A DNA stretch of 64,000 bases from Saccharum officinarum (taxonomy: Eukaryota; Streptophyta; Magnoliopsida; Poales; Poaceae). How positions within the stretch are numbered: position 1 is the first letter of the stretch; the number at the start of each line of letters is the position of its first letter. Below the pieces are notes generated by a model that saw only the letters and a program-made list of their open reading frames with translations, had not been told where the DNA came from and made no database searches. Made by a program: the position numbers and the translations under genes. The stretch lies in the NCBI GenBank assembly GCA_020631735.1, contig CM036223.1, positions 5,804,191 through 5,868,190 on the forward strand, in the 5' to 3' direction. Below, one piece after another: positions 45,073 through 56,897 of the stretch.

Positions 45073-45081
45073 CTATTTATT
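45073..45081 (-). promoter_or_regulatory. TATA-like box of the L13a gene
   Basis: Minus-strand aataaata lies about 75 bases upstream of the Met codon at 45003. The rest of the promoter runs into the gap. Confidence 0.35.
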
Positions 45082-45102
45082 CAGGCTTTGTTCGGTTGGG
45101 CC

Positions 45103-45202
45103 NNNNNNNNNNNNNNNNNNNNNNNNNNNNNNNNNNNNNNNNNNNNNNNNNNNNNNNNNNNNNNNNNNNNNNNNNNNNNNNNNNNNNNNNNNNNNNNNNN
45201 NN
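45103..45202. other. Assembly gap (100 N)
   Basis: Exactly 100 unknown bases, the conventional length for a gap of unknown size. The open frames spanning it are meaningless. Whether the two sides are truly adjacent is not shown by the sequence. Confidence 1.
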
Positions 45203-47264
45203 GCATTGGGTCGACCCACGCAGGACACCCTGCGCTCGTGCACAGCTCCAACTAGTAGAGACGCTTGGGGAAGCAGTGTAAAGTGGTAGAGGGTAGCGGC
45301 GTGGTCGACAGGCACGCGTTGTTGATGTCCTTGCCGGTTTACTTCGAAGCCACCTGCGTCATCGTGGGATTTAGCCAGTGTCCCTGGCACCCCTGTGGCC
45401 GTATCCGAGCTCAGTGGACTGCCATGGGGTGCGTGCTGGGAGGCCGGTGGGTTGTCACCACAAGCAGAGTGTCGTGGCAGGATGCCACTCTTCGCCACTG
45501 TTGTCGTAGTAGACCTATGCCGCTTGCAGTCCCTGGCTAGGTGGTGGAAGCCATGGCAGCGTAGGCAATGTCATGGCACACAGCAAGTCGCTACTCTGTG
45601 CGAGTAGGAGGGTAGTTGAAACATCTATCATGAAGCTATGGGGATCCTCCGTGCCTACGGGAGCTGTGTGCCGTGGCGAGGCTCCGAGGCGGTCGTAGGT
45701 CATGTGTTCTGCCAAGGGAGGATCTCCCGCCACCCATTAGTGTTGGGGTGGAGACCCATCCACGGTGGCCAAGGCGTGTTGACGGGCAGGGACACGGCCA
45801 TCCACTAGGCTGAGCAGACCGCACACCAGTTAGGGGCGTGGCCGGCTGCATGTCGTCCGCCTCCACCTAGGACCCAGTCATCCAGCATCCGCTCCACCAT
45901 GGCTTCAGAACCTCGATTGGACGATTCTGGGACACGACGGGGACATAGTGACCAGCTTTCCCATGCAATGAGCGGCATCCAGGTAGGTTGTGAGGTGGTT
46001 GTCGTCAAACTCCTCACCGTCATCATCGGTCCACCGTCAGCCGTTTCGTGCACCTTCTGGAGGAGCAACCTAGTAGAACGGTGCCACGGCTAGAGACAGG
46101 GAGGGCGAGCGAGGGGTGGCCATCAGCGGCACCGTGGTGGTCTAGCTCGAGCGACAGGTGTCCATGGGCCCAAAGGCCCGGACACATTCATTTTCATGAG
46201 AGACTTGATAACAAAAAATAGTTAAATTCTAAAATTCTTATAAAAATCAAAGGCATCTAGCCATCGATCTAGTATACACCGATCGCCATCAATAATAATA
46301 GTTATAGGGTATATTTGTTCTCTAAAAAATATCCATCTCTATGATTATAAAAAACTCTTAAGTAACTCCTCAAATCTTACCTAAATTACACACCTCTACC
46401 ATTATATACGAAAAATAACCCTTTAGTCTGCGTCTAAATTATCTACCTATGATATTATAAAAAGTAATCGAAAGTATACTACTAGATTGCATCTAAATTC
46501 GCCATCTATAATATTCCTTACGAAGAACTTAGGCAACCTAATTCATGCTATTATGAAAAATAATCTAAAGTAGCATATCAAATTTATATATAATTACACA
46601 TATATGTCATTATTAAAATAACTTAAACTAAACTCTACATTTTCATCTAAACCACCGTTACACTTGGTGTTGAGAGAAAGAAAAACTAGTCACTAACTAT
46701 ATGTGTGTATAGGATGTCCATACGACGACACATGTAGTGGTAAATGTTTAACTAAGTAGCGTAAACATATTTACATTAAGGTATACCATGACATAAAACA
46801 ACAGATCTGATTAATAATTTTCTTTTGGCCACCATTCTCCAGAGGGGCGGTTGACCGGAGGAGCACTCACCCAGCTTTCATTAGGGATCTCCTTAGAAAA
46901 ATTTATAAGATCTAACAACAGGTACCCATCCATGATTTTGTTGAAATATAGCAAGTGTGAGCACCATCATACTTAACAAGCATAACATGAGTCTATGCAA
47001 GGCTCAAAATGCTTAACATGGCTATACTACAATAACCATTTTTAGTTGATCATATTTTATTTATTAAACCTAAGTTACTAAGTTATGTTTAAAGCCCCCA
47101 CATGAATAAAAGTACTTAACATCAGGATTACACATATATATAATCCAAACCGTCCATGGTATTAGTTTAATAAAAAAGAATCCAGGCAGCTCATCATCAC
47201 CGAGAATACGATTGATATATAAGTGTTAACTAACTCTGCATAGTGTATATAACTTTAACCATGA
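45203..47264. other. Intergenic, no supported gene
   Basis: A GC-rich part (45203-46170) has several short open frames on both strands without domains, then AT-rich sequence (46200-47264). The texture resembles degraded retroelement or DNA-element sequence but no boundary could be supported. Confidence 0.4.
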
Positions 47265-47269
47265 GTCAT
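47265..47269. repeat. Target-site duplication gtcat, left
   Basis: Precedes the tgaaac end of the minus-strand LTR; the partner atcat at 51969-51973 differs in the first base only. Confidence 0.6.
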
Positions 47270-47784
47270 TGAAACGAACCCGATTTTCTCGAAGGGAAAT
47301 CCGCAGATTCGCAGTATAATGTGAAAGAACAAGCCGTCACATTATCTAAATTCCAGTCGATACACAGTCATACACGAATAAAAAAAGTACAATAGAAGGG
47401 TTTACTCATTTATTACATCGCCTCACAGGGCGGGATCACACTCACACACAACATCTGGAACTGCAATAGAAGTAGACGGCAGCGGGCGCGAACAACTCCT
47501 CCTCGAACCACCTTAAGCGAAGGACGAAACCACTACTCCTCCCAGTCATCGCCCTCGTAGTCGTACTCGGGCTCAGATTCTACCAAAAATCTATTAGTAA
47601 GATTTGTACTGGCCATGTCTCCCACCCTATGCCTTGTGTTGCTTTGTGATAGGTGGAATGCATAGGTGATCAAAAGGACCTATTTTGGGCTGTGTTTTTC
47701 CTATACAATTAAGTCACAATCTTAATCTCATCCACACGTCCTCCCATCCCATCACACACATCTCACCACACTCTCATACTTTCT

Positions 47785-48307
47785 AGGCAACAAGGACCAC
47801 TTCCGCTGTGCCTTGCCTCAATGGCCGAAGCCGGAAACCACCAACACCAACCCGACATGCGTCAAGTGCGCAGCAGGGAGTCTGGAGACCATAGAGCACC
47901 TATTTTTTGAATGTTCTTTTGCACAGGACTGCTGGTCCAAGCTAGAAATCAATTGGGACCTCTCTCTGAATCCCCTAGACAGATTCATTCAAGCAAGATC
48001 TGCCCACCAGTTACCATTCTTCACTGAAGCCACGCTCATAGCAGCATGGGAGCTCTGGAATGTCCGAAATGATAAAGTTTTTGCAAGACGTGATCCAACA
48101 TTAGCACTTTGGTGGTCGAACTTCAAGAGTCAATGTTTACTACAATATGTAAGATTCAAAGATGATCTTAGGTCATCCTTTTGTGCTTGGCTAGATGCCT
48201 TTAGTTAAGTTTTGTAAGTATGTACATGTACCTGTACTCACTCCCTCTTTTATAAATGAAATAAAAAAGACACTGTGGGGATCTCCCCCACAGTTTTTGT
48301 GTCAAAA
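47785..48307 (+). mobile_element. LINE 3' end inserted in the LTR
   Basis: A 5'-truncated LINE: coding end (47813-48208), a 3' UTR with 'tgtacctgtactcactccc' and 'tttataaatgaaataaaaaag', and an A-run ending at 48307. LTR sequence of opposite orientation continues on both sides. The 5' limit is approximate and no target duplication was recognised. Confidence 0.7.
47813..48208 (+). pseudogene. LINE reverse transcriptase zinc-binding (zf-RVT) fragment
   Basis: 131 open residues with the zf-RVT signature CVKCAAGSLETIEHLFFECS and FAQDCWSKL, followed by the Trp-rich region (AAWELWNVRNDKVF) and an Arg/Lys-rich C-terminus, ending just before the 3' UTR. Only the C-terminal end of ORF2 is present; the first Met is just the first ATG in the fragment and not a real start. 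Unlike the other two LINE fragments it has no internal stop, which suggests a younger insertion. Confidence 0.75.
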
Positions 48308-51300
48308 AAACACCAACCCGGGGGAAGATAGAAAGGACTCCTCTCATTAGTCATGTGAAGCCGAACTCAGGAAAGGTCCATAGCTGACAAGTCAGCATGT
48401 ATTAATCGATCAACCAAAAATTCTACAAAGGTTTACATTACCCACAAGATCACCATCATCGATGATGCGCCTCGTCTAGGCTGATTCTGGGCTGCCTTCC
48501 AACTAGACATGATGCCACCCTACCACTCAAAACTAGGGCCACGCCGGAGTATCACCGGCATGCTGAGACTGTGAGACATAGTACTGGACCCTCAAGGTCA
48601 CTACGCTCTCTTTGGAGGGTGTGGGTCCTCATGCCCGTACCTCACTACACTATCCGCTAACAACCTAGTAGTAGTGGCACCATGCTAGCAGGTCATACAT
48701 CCATCCCGTTTCCATGATAAGGGCGAGTGGGGTGTAAGGCTTCCTAAGACTGGGTTCTCAAGGCATACTAGTCCTTAAGATGATCGAACAGGACGTCTTC
48801 ACGAGGGGTGAACCGATGCCCCGCTTGACAGGACATCCAGTGCCCCGTGCTAAAACAACACCTGTATCCCGGGGCTTCATCCCACAAAGACACTCCACCC
48901 CGAGATCTGTCTTGGTCACATGTACCCGCATAGGTACCTCTCGTGGGGAACACCCAGGTAGCATCCCCCAACAAGACTCATCCGAAGACTCGTTGTAGAA
49001 TCATGCTCGGTCGACTCGACCCTCACCGCACACCCATAATGCGCACCAAGATCTTTCCAAGTTTATTAACAGGTTATTACCAAGTTAACGACACCTCGTG
49101 CCTTATTCACTTACGCTACTTCGTCACCAAGCATCACATCACAGATATAATGCATAGTAAAAGTAAAGCAGTAAGCAGAATACGAGCATCTAATCTATCA
49201 GCGGGTGTGCAGGGGAATAGGTAGCGACAAGGTAAAGGCTTTTAAGCAATACTACCATGCAACCTATCACAGTTCAATTGCATAAAGTAAAGCCCTAGCA
49301 ATCTAAATGATAGCATGTCTAATAGGATTCTACGAGGTTAGGTGGGGCGTGACACCTCACAGGTCGTCTCCCAAGCCCTTAGTGTAGTCGGGGTCAAAGA
49401 CCTCCGTCAGCGGCTCCTCCAGGTTTGTCAAACGGAACATATAGTCGCGAAAGCGGCTCCTATAGATGAGCACAGAGAAGCGACTGAAATTCAAAAGAAC
49501 CAAATGCACTCAAACACAAGTCTATGACGTAGAGCTTGATTTTAGAAAAATTTGGAGTCTAGTTTCGTATTTTTCTGAGCTCGTATGAATTTATTATGAA
49601 TTTCTGAAGTTTAAAACATATTTTGAAAAAGGTAAAAGAGAGGAAAAATCTTGGGCTAACACGTGGCGAGCTCTGATTGGCAGAGGCGGAGTAGTTGTTG
49701 ACAGGTGGGTCCGGGTCAACGGTTAGCGTTGGCCGGTCAACATTGACCAGGCCTGACTAGGTTTGGACTGGGCCGAGTTGGGCCGGGTTGGGCTGCCCGA
49801 CCCGAACACATGTCGCACGCAGGGCCAGCCACGTGGCGGGCTTGGGTCTCCACTGGGCTTGTTCACAGGGGCTGGCTCTCGGGTGACGCGTGGTGCAGGT
49901 CTATGGACCGCAAGCACGGTCCATAGAGGACCTTGTCCACTCTCTCTGGCTCCCTCTCGGCTCACAATGGACCAAGCCCACCGCGCATCGTCCCTTCTCC
50001 CTCCCCTTCACCTCCTCTACTCCCACGGCGGTGCTTTCGCTGGCGGCGAGCTAGCGTGCTTGCATGCCACGGTGACTCGGCATGGACGACAAGGGCTTCT
50101 ATGGTTCCTAGGACCTCGGCCCTCTCAACGGTGGGGTCAAGGTGGTGGCTTGAGTCCTCCTTCGGCCAGCATGGGTACGGCAGCGGCGGCGCTTCCTCGG
50201 CGGCTGGGCAAGGTGGGGCACTGGCTTCAATGGCAGGGAACTCCAGTGGCTCAAAAGGCGCCATCCCCTCCACAGCTAGGTTCGTGGGGCTGCGGCGGAC
50301 GTCGACGGCCACTCCCCGCGTCGCGTGGTGACCGGAGTGGGCTAGAACTGCGATGATGCGGCGGCACTCCGGTGGTGGACGCGCCGGTGAGGCGAAGTCG
50401 ATCAACGGCCTCTGGGCTCTCTTCTTCCCTTCTACTAGCGCGCAGCGTATCTCTCTCCAAGGCGAAACGCCTTGCGCTTCCCTCCTTACTTCTACTGGCC
50501 TGTGTTGGCTAGAATGGCCTCGCCATGGCTGTGCTCTAGCCATGGCGAGCACGCTCTGGGAGGGTCAGCAGCGGCGGCGTTCCCGAGCCGTCAGGGCTCA
50601 TCAAGGCAGTGCCTTGGTCGCGTGCGTGTGCGCGTGTGGTGCTCCCCAGGACAAAAGGTTCGGTCTTGCACCCTCCTTGGTGTGAGCGTGCGGCGGCTGC
50701 TTGGCGACGGCGTGCGCGGCGAGCAAGGAAGGCAGCGTGGGGGCTTACCAGTGGTGTCGTCGGCGAGAGGATGGCGGGGCAGTGGCGAGTCGGGGCTGTG
50801 TAGGCGAGAAGCAGGCAGGCAGACCTCCTCCGGGAAGAAGACGACGACGTCCTCCTTGCCTCGGCGTCCCGAACGGCTCTAGCGTCCGGCGCGGCTCTGG
50901 CTACTTTTTCTCCTTATTGGCGTTGGCGTGTGTTGGAAAAGCCACCAGCGGTGGCGGTGTGGTGGAGAGGGGCTAGGGCTCCGAGGGAGTGCCTTCTTAT
51001 AGGGGGGTGGCGTCCATGGTGATCGGTGGATGGTGGTGTAGGGCAGGGACACGTGTAGCGCGATCACGGTTCTAGGCTAGGGTTCTGGGGCACAGGGTGG
51101 TTGGTGGCGATCGGATTGGCATCGCTAATTCGAAACTGCGGAAATCAAAAGATGCTCGGGCGGCGTCAGCCTAGCGGGGCCGCGGCGGTGGTGTCAGCAC
51201 GGCGAGCAGGGCTGGGGCCGTTGCGGGGACAGGTGCGGTGGATCCTTGACGTTGCAGCTATCCAAGCACGGATGGCTGGTGGCGCTCGGGCAGACGGCTC

Positions 51301-51733
51301 TGATGGCGTGAGGCGCCTGGGATTCCCTCCGCGAGCTCCTCTGCCATGGCTCAAAAGTAAAGAGGTGGAGGTGGGCGATGACAAGCGGGCCCCGCCCGAC
51401 AGCGATTGGGGAAGGGCGCGTCACGACGGAGCGGCCGCGGACATGGGCTAGACCGACTGCAGATGCGGTGCGGGCGATCAACTACAGGGTGGCGCTGGGC
51501 CAGCTCGAGGGTGAGCGGGGCGGCTCGGCTACGACTGTTTGGGCCAGGAATGGCTTTTCCATTTCTTTTCCCTTTTCTTAGGTCTTTTCTATTTCCAATC
51601 TAATTTCTATACTAAACTTTGGGCTTCTATCTGTATGTACATGAGTGCCATCCATGTATACACCCTTAGGGGTGGTCCACTAGGGGTCTGGGGTGGTGGG
51701 GTCCACATCCAAGGGTTGGCACACACAAAAGAA

Positions 51734-51757
51734 TTAATTAATTAATTAATTAATTAG
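51734..51757. repeat. (ATTA)n microsatellite
   Basis: About six uninterrupted attaatta-type units, near the LTR start on the minus strand. Confidence 0.8.
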
Positions 51758-51973
51758 GGGTTGTTGATTTTAATTCAACACACATAAAATCATGAAGAAG
51801 CAAATCACAATTTATAATTAAGATGCAATGCTCAATCAGGCTAAGTAGGATCTACTTGTGCATCTACATGGTGATTTCCTAGTATGTCACTCACCACACA
51901 TGGGTTATTTTTTTGAAAATTTTTTTGTAGTTGTGAATTTTGGGTGTTTAAAATTCTGAGATGTTACAATCAT

Positions 51974-52245
51974 GATACCCAACTGCCACAAAATGAATCT
52001 TTGATCTAGCTATTGATTTATGATGGCAATTTGAGGAAATTTTTAGTTATTGCAGGATTACAAGACATCACCACAGGTAAGATGTGGTAGGGGCGGGCAT
52101 TCTGTTAACCAAAATTGATCGGTTTGGTTTCTTGATTTTTTTTGAAATCTCGGTTACCCAGAAATCAAGAACTGATTGGAATTGAGGCATTTTGGTTTCA
52201 GCTAGTTCAGTTTGGTTTTGGCTATGACCGAACTAACAGAGCCAA
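51974..52245. other. Flank with 'cggtttggttt' repeats
   Basis: From about 52090 (ggggcgggcattctgttaac) the sequence resembles the left end of the hAT-like element at 32476. Related 'ttcggttaac' text reappears at 54000-54260, so a decayed hAT-like element may span about 52090-54260 with the Helitron candidate inside it. Confidence 0.35.
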
Positions 52246-53599
52246 TCTATACATACCTAATAATAAAGGGGCAAAATTTCCGCCTCTTTTTTGGTTGGGT
52301 TGAGCCATTCCTAACAACTCATCCAGCTTGACTAGCTTGCATTAAGAGTAGTTCATTTCCTAAAAAGTGTAGCGAGTTTTCTACCTTTTCACATAACCGA
52401 GAAAAAAAGGTGAAATTACCCTACTACATGTATTAGCTAGTTTTGTCTAGTCAACATCTAACGCTCATTTCACTATGGGATTTATTTACTCCGATTGCTT
52501 CTACTCTCTTACAGCTGGGTGCGCCTATAAGGAAGACTTCGAGTTGCTCTAACCCTTGGGGAGCATAGTTCAAGAACGGATATCTGAGTTTGATTTGATC
52601 ATTTGGTTCGGAAAAACAGATATGAATCTTTGAACGGAAGCCGAGTAAAGGCAGTTCATTCCAACTACTTCTGAGGATAGTGAAAATCTGTTTCTAATCC
52701 AAATCTAAATAGGAAAAAAAGAGTAGAATTCTATTCCTAATTATTATAAACCACGGCAAGAGTTTTTCCAAAAATGTTCGGATTTTTTTTCTTTTTTGCC
52801 ATAGACTAACGAGAGGACGGGAACGAGAGCCGACTCCTCGTCGGCCACAATTTTTTTTTTCTGATTTTTTTTCAGTTCTGGCAGTTACGTTTCCTTATTC
52901 ACACGTTCAACTAAATAAATATCGAAACAGGTAGGTAAATAATAAAAATAAAAATAAAAATAAAATCTGCATAATATATAGGCTTTGAACTTCATATACC
53001 TTTGACTAATGAGAAAGAAATATTTCTACCACCAAGTTATTAATGTATTAAAACCAAAACTCATATTATTATAACCTAATTTAGTCGATAGTCCAAAATC
53101 AAATCATGAAATTAGATCTTGAGTAGTTTGTTATCTATAGATAAATGTGCCTCCTACAAGTATGTAGCAGTGCCATCGCCGACAATGAAACAATACGAAA
53201 AATCGAGAACGGCCTTCTATCATAATCATCACACATATAGTAGCCCTTGATATCAATAACTAATTTCACGCTAACTTGAGTTACAGATTTTTAGGTGCCT
53301 TAAAAAAATACATGAAATTTGATATTTAATTGTACCAACGTATTAATATTATAAAATTAATTAATTTTATCTATGAGCACATATTTTTGTGCTTAGCAAT
53401 ACCAGGAAAAGTTTATCATGACCTCATTATTTTAATTTGATACAAGCTTAATTATACATTGTCATATTATTACCAACATTTGCTTATATTTTGGTAGTCG
53501 TCACAGAATAAATTATAGCTCTCAAATTTTATAAAAAGGGGAAACATATAAGTATGTGGCACTTTTTCTCCCATTACAACGCAAACGCACGTCTGCTAG
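52246..53599 (+). mobile_element. Candidate non-autonomous Helitron
   Basis: Begins TCTATACATACCTAATAATA just after an A and ends acgcacgtctgCTAG just before a T. A TC start, CTAG end and insertion between A and T are Helitron hallmarks, and 'ctataca…taataaagg' and 'acaacgca…acgcac' are typical grass Helitron end phrases. No Rep/helicase gene is present. The usual strong 3' hairpin is not clear, so this remains a candidate. Confidence 0.45.
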
Positions 53600-54480
53600 T
53601 AGATTACACAAGAAAGAAATAGGAATAGGAAAAAGGAAAAAAAACACGCTAGACTCTACAGGCCCACCGCTCCTCGCTCCTGGATGATGCTGTAATAGCT
53701 TGGAGCCACGCCTGAGCTTCACCACGCCACCGCAGGCCGCAATGCATCGGTCGCGTGGGTCGTCGTCGTGCCGCTGCCGTGCCTTGGCCCCGTGCGTCGT
53801 CGTACCACTACCGTGCCTTGGCTCCGCGCGACGCAGCGCTATTGGGCCGCTGCCTTCTCTCCCCTAGACGACGCTGCCGTGGCACGGCATGTCGCAGCAC
53901 CTCGCCTCTATGTCGCTGGGTGGAAGGGATGATGTTTGGTCGACATATATGTACCTATGGTTCGGGTTCATCGGCTTGCAAAATGGGAATATAGTATGGC
54001 TGGGCTTTGACTCGGTTTTTGAGTATTTTGGTTAACCGGAGACAAGGACTGAATTAACCGCGATAAATTCATTTATCAGAACTTGGAACCATTTTTTTTA
54101 GAATTATACAGTACAACGTCGATGCCCACAACACGAATGCATACTCACCCCTAACTCCACCCCTATAAGCACCTCTTGTTACTGATTTTTTTCAGTTTCG
54201 ATTAATTTGGTTTCTATTCTGGTTATTTCAGTTTTCTGTTTCGGTTAACTCGGAACATAGATTAGTAGTGAACAGGGTCGGTATAAACATGGTTGTTTGG
54301 AAGCCACATAAAAACTCGAAATATGTACTTACGTGTGAATCGTGATTGCTTCATGTAATAGGGACAATTTACTAGAACAATACAAAGATTAGAACTCAAC
54401 ACATCTTTCTTTATTACATTCTGTTGCAATGCACGGTGATAATCCTCGTATATACGTAAATTATTATATATAAGGTATCC
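53600..54480. other. Intergenic; possible decayed element, no supported gene
   Basis: GC-rich short open frames at 53700-53930 lack domains. 'ggttaaccgg' and 'ttcggttaac' repeats at 54030 and 54240 resemble the hAT-like family. Confidence 0.35.
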
Positions 54481-54621
54481 ATCAGGATGGATATATATGA
54501 TGTTCTTGGAAACCCCCTCGACCATCATCATGCCACCAATACTGTAACAGGGGACTTGGCACCGATCGAACTTGGGAACTTGTCTTGCATGCCCATCATG
54601 CATGCTTCATTACTCTTGAAC

Positions 54622-55025
54622 TTACCGTGGTGCGTGTGCATGGCCGTAGCCGTAATAACCATGACTATTTCTGCGACGCCTGCAGCTGAAGCGACGGCAC
54701 AATCGACGGACTGCATCTGTGGCCCATTCCATAACCTTGCAGACTCCACCGCCGCCGTAGTATGCAGACTCATGAGGAGGGTACGGGTATCCGTATCCGT
54801 ATCCGTGTCCGTATCCTCCAATCGGCTGCTGTGGAGGTGCAGGGGGCAGTAGTATGGGTATCCTCCACCCCCATGCCCAATCTGATGCTGCTGCTGCTGA
54901 TGAGGGTAAGGGTACCCGGCGCCATACGTCACCTGCTGTGGTGGTTCATTCGTCATCTGGCCGGGACCGGGATAAAGGTTGACTATCAGTTGCCCAATGT
55001 TTGTATCCTTCTCCTCCGTCGCCAT
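54622..55025 (-). pseudogene. Small Gly/Tyr/Pro-rich protein gene with a -1 frameshift
   Basis: From Met at 55025 the frame reads MATEEKDTNIGQLIVNLYPG, then a Gln/Gly/Tyr/Pro-rich region (YGAGYPYPHQQQQHQ, GGGGYPYY). Near 54843 one base appears to be missing. The following frame continues the same composition (PPAPPQQPIGGYGHGYGYG, PPHESAYYGGGG), then a basic Cys/Arg block (VCKVMEWATDAVRRLCRR) and a GYYGYGHAHAPR end with taa at 54622. With the base restored it would be about 134 residues. No signal peptide or membrane span, and no family recognised. The terminal cacg/gtaagt could instead be a splice donor leading to a further exon. The Met directly follows a gggcag, so it may also open an exon after a 5' UTR intron. 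Confidence 0.6.
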
Positions 55026-55162
55026 CTGCCCAAATTGTATAAAGAAACAACTATTAAACCGTCAGCATGCATGCAATGCAAGGTTGGTATATATGTGGCC
55101 AACAAAAGAGGCCTCTATGTTCACTCTCAAAGACTAGAACTTTGACAGTGACAATAAACCCA

Positions 55163-56232
55163 CACTACCACACAAAAATATTTCTAGAAACGGTTAGAAT
55201 CGATATTCAGGACCCATTTTCAAAACATTCGTACACCATCGATTATAAAAATTAGGTATTTTTAGGGACATTTTTATATTCACCGTACCCCTAACAGTCG
55301 ACTTTCATGGAATGGTTTTGTTAAGTCAAGCGTCCCCTAAAAATTATTTTCAGCCATGGTTGACTAAGTCAACCACCTCTAAACATATATTTTAAATAAT
55401 TTTAAGAGTTACAAAAATATTTTATTGAATCTGAGGGCTTCCATGCAACTATTAAAACTTTCGAACAAGTGCATCAGGGGAGATTCAAAATGAACCTAGG
55501 ACCTTTGCCTCGTGAGTATCTTCTCCTACCACCGCACTGTACAGTCATATGTAGCCAAGTATATGGGTGCTAGCCTTTTGTATTCACAAGTAAGAATTTT
55601 TTTTGAATATTTCGGCTTCTAAACAATCTTAAATGAAAAAGGTTTCAACTAAGATCATTCGAAAAATTTAAAAATTTAAATTTCAAAATTTAATATATGA
55701 GATTTGAAACCATCTCAAATGAAAATGTCTCCAACTACAAAGTTTTAAATCTTGTAATCCTCTGTGTTTTTTTACATTAATTTTATCTTCATCTGACTTT
55801 ATTTGAAAAAGGTTACGAATTTATTTGTTCTAAAGCTATTTTAAGAACACTTGACTTAGTCAACTACCCTTTTGAAAAAGTTACGAATTCATCTGTTCTA
55901 AAGCTATTTTAAGAACATTTGACTTAGTCAACTACCCTTAAAAATTGATTTCTAAAGATGGTTGACTAAGTCAACTACATGTAAAAAATCACCTATTTTT
56001 ACTAACGGTTGACATAAGCAACCATCCTAGATATCATGATGGTTATTGTAGGCTGCCGGCCGTCTCCAAAAATGTATAATTTTCAGGGACAGTTTACTTG
56101 GTAGAGCCGTCCTTGAAAATATATTTTCTAGAAGCTATGTTAGTTATAGTGCTCCTAGGACTAGTTAGAAATGGTTTGCCAAGTGAACCATCACTGAAAA
56201 ATCATGTATAAAAATTGTTTGTGTAGAAGTGC
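55163..56232. mobile_element. CACTA-like element with 'ttgactaagtcaac' subterminal repeats
   Basis: Left end cactaccacacaaaaat; the right end tttgtgtagaagtg is an imperfect inverse. Between are at least four near-palindromic copies of ttgact(a/t)agtcaa, at about 55368, 55851, 55919 and 55963, plus variants such as gttaagtcaagcg near 55319. It lies inside the putative 5' UTR intron of the Gly/Tyr-rich gene. About 1.07 kb, non-coding. Confidence 0.5.
55802..55938. repeat. Two-copy tandem duplication, period about 69 bp
   Basis: tttgaaaaaggttacgaatt at 55802 recurs at 55871 (tttgaaaaagttacgaattc). Each unit ends in 'gacttagtcaactaccct'. Confidence 0.8.
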
Positions 56233-56348
56233 CACGGCTGCCATTAAAAGAACATAGCCGAAAATACCCTGGCGTATATGTATTTATAAATTATACCCAC
56301 CATTATTATCATTACAAAAACATTGCTATACCTAATTACAATGATTTA

Positions 56349-56643
56349 GAGCATCTTCAAGAATCTTTCTTAAATTCACTCTCTAAATGATCATTTTAAG
56401 AGTCGTTTGAATAAAAATCTCTCTCTATTTATTTCCACCCTCCAACAACTTCTCTCTATCTTACATGCACTTTAATGAGCCAGTCTTACTCTCCATAAAA
56501 ATCTTTGACTAGCGAGAAATCCGGAATAGTTAAGGATAGCAATATTCGAAAATATAATTGAAAGAGATATTGGGAGTATCTTTTCACTAAGATCTCTATT
56601 CCTATTAAATAGGAAGGATTTAAAGAAGCTCTTGGAGTTACTC
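56349..56643. mobile_element. Tourist-type (PIF/Harbinger) MITE
   Basis: Ends gagcatcttcaag and cttggagttactc are imperfect inverted repeats, flanked by tta on both sides (56346-56348 and 56644-56646). Related to 28290-28573. Confidence 0.75.
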
Positions 56644-56888
56644 TTATGCACTATTATCACTAAGAAATTAAAATTAACTAAAAATTATACTCGCTTGTAT
56701 GCTTAAATAAATATAGTGTGTTGCATTACAAGGAAAAAAAACTGATGACTCCTATTTATAAATATGTGCACAAAGAGATATAAATATATCTACTAGTCAT
56801 TTAGACAGGGATTAAGACATACCGATCGAGCCAGGAGAGTGATTGATTAACCACTATGCTGTGCCATGGAGAAGGGAGATTAGGTAGC

Positions 56889-56897
56889 TATTTATAG
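56889..56897 (-). promoter_or_regulatory. TATA box, possible promoter of the Gly/Tyr-rich gene
   Basis: Minus-strand tataaata in a ctataaatag context. About 70 bases downstream is a good splice donor (ctcgatcg/gtatgtc, near 56825), and the next plausible acceptor before a Met is at 55026. This would give a short 5' UTR exon and an intron of about 1.8 kb. Inference only. Confidence 0.35.

Larger units (their letters stand above)
47270..51968 (-). mobile_element. Solo LTR of a large gypsy-type retrotransposon, split by a LINE
   Basis: Read on the minus strand it begins TGTAACATCTCAGAATTTT (from 51968) and ends GGGTTCGTTTCA (at 47270). Between are typical long-LTR phrases (gagtacgactacgagggcg; gggtacatgtgacc; ggtgtcacgcccc). 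The flanks atcat / gtcat match in four of five bases. Without the LINE at about 47785-48307 it is about 4.2 kb. No gag or pol is present inside or next to it, so it is interpreted as a solo LTR. The GC-rich open frames at 49723-51481 lie within the LTR and show no domain. Confidence 0.7.

Noticed and set aside
45043..45498. Open frames crossing the run of N
   Set aside because: The unknown bases make the frame meaningless.
49723..51481. GC-rich open frames that look like genes on both strands
   Set aside because: They lie inside a long minus-strand LTR and show no domain; similar GC-rich blocks occur in the other LTRs here.
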